Of a stretch of DNA of 5,162 nucleotides, positions 4,796 through 5,162 are shown in pieces. Location: the NCBI GenBank assembly GCA_937911745.1, contig CALDPX010000085.1, forward strand, positions 1 through 5,162, in the 5' to 3' direction. The position numbers and the translations under genes were made by a program. The notes beneath the pieces are model-generated. The model was not told the DNA's origin. It searched no databases and saw only the letters and a list, made by a program, of their open reading frames with translations. Source of the DNA: an uncultured Alistipes sp. Its GTDB lineage: Bacteria > Bacteroidota > Bacteroidia > Bacteroidales > Rikenellaceae. Position 1 is the first letter of the stretch, and each line of letters begins with the position of its first letter.

Positions 4796-5162
4796 ATGGC
4801 GGTCAATAAACTCAAAGCACCGCGCAATATACATATCGACTTCAGCCCCTCCCCTCGGCAGTATGAGTTGTGGAAGCTCTTGCAACCAAACTACTGCCCG
4901 CATTGTGGGGCCGAGATCGAGCAGGTTCTTGTTGGCTATGACCAACAGAGAAATCCTCAATACAAACCGCAGTGTAAGCACTGTAAGTCGCAGAATCTTC
5001 CCCAGCTAATCTTGGGAGGCGGAGCCGCCGGTGGTGGTAAGTCGTATGTCGGTAGCGTATGGCTCGTATCATCGTGTATGCGCTTCGAGAATATCCGTGC
5101 TGTGGTCGCTCGTAAGACACTCAAATCGCTCAAAGAGTCCACTTGGAACACCATCAAAACCA
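4796..5162 (+). CDS. Phage terminase large subunit, N-terminal part (3'-truncated by window edge)
   Basis: This frame stays open from the ATG at 4796 to the window edge, giving 122 residues starting MAVNKLKAPRN. The order of motifs fits the ATPase domain of a terminase large subunit: PSPRQYELW (18-26) as the adenine-contacting Q motif, then Walker A GAAGGGKS (76-83), then VVARKTLKSLKEST (104-117), the conserved segment that follows in these proteins. Terminases drive ATP-powered packaging of phage DNA into the prohead and cut it into genome lengths. Between the Q motif and Walker A lies an unusual insert with CPHC (34-37) and CKHC (60-63), spaced like a zinc ribbon. The nuclease domain is expected beyond the window. 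It follows the DUF5675 gene by 3 bases. No recognisable small subunit gene is seen upstream. Confidence 0.85.
   Translation, partial: MAVNKLKAPRNIHIDFSPSPRQYELWKLLQPNYCPHCGAEIEQVLVGYDQQRNPQYKPQCKHCKSQNLPQLILGGGAAGGGKSYVGSVWLVSSCMRFENIRAVVARKTLKSLKESTWNTIKT

Noticed and set aside
4370..4981. 203-codon open frame on the minus strand
   Set aside because: It is antisense to the DUF5675 gene and the terminase start, whose frames carry clear family motifs; the antisense translation shows no recognisable domain.

Overview
The window looks like a Bacteroidales chromosome (Bacteroides, Parabacteroides, Alistipes or a relative) interrupted by the left end of an integrated phage or phage-like element. 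The evidence for the order is the style of the enolase-superfamily dipeptide epimerase and transglutaminase lipoprotein, a Bacteroidetes-type tyrosine recombinase with an N-terminal arm-binding domain, a 58-residue Hc1-type histone-like protein, A/T-rich leaders without Shine-Dalgarno sequences, and a -7-type promoter box (TAtcTTTG). Genus cannot be fixed from the sequence alone.

Region 1 (1 to about 2100, host side): the C-terminal two thirds of a dipeptide (L-Ala-D/L-Glu type) epimerase is followed after 33 bases by a lipoprotein with a complete Cys-His-Asp transglutaminase-like domain. The pair reads as one operon, probably for handling cell-wall or dietary peptides, and it closes with a Rho-independent terminator at 2069-2097.

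Region 2 (about 2100-2301, junction): a gene-free stretch packed with repeats. A 7+6+7 palindrome (2106-2125) sits just after the host terminator. A near-exact inverted repeat pair (2133-2158 and 2275-2298) brackets about 115 bases and ends 3 bases before the recombinase start codon. Nested inside are an 11-bp inverted repeat, a small hairpin, and three TGTAG units at an exact 12-base period. This is what an attachment site with core and arm sites, or an invertible switch, would look like.

Region 3 (2302-3799): a tyrosine recombinase whose catalytic signature is strongly altered (box I Arg, HxxR His and the GH His all replaced, while the box II Arg and a Tyr remain), then an Hc1-type histone-like protein with its own -7-type promoter box.

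Region 4 (3800-4058): 259 bases without a convincing gene but with extensive nested complementarity. A rod of about 112 nt is followed by a second hairpin that competes with it for pairing. This may be a small RNA or a structured leader.

Region 5 (4059-5162): a 71-residue acidic protein of unknown function with a strong terminator behind it; then a two-gene run of a DUF5675 protein, which has YkuD-like His and Ser-Gly-Gly-Cys motifs, and the start of a phage terminase large subunit carrying a four-Cys zinc-ribbon-like insertion before its Walker A motif. The terminase runs off the end of the window and is the main evidence that the element is a phage. The working model is that the recombinase integrates the element downstream of the epimerase-lipoprotein operon, the histone-like protein and structured RNA act in regulation or DNA organisation, and the packaging and lysis genes start near 4358.
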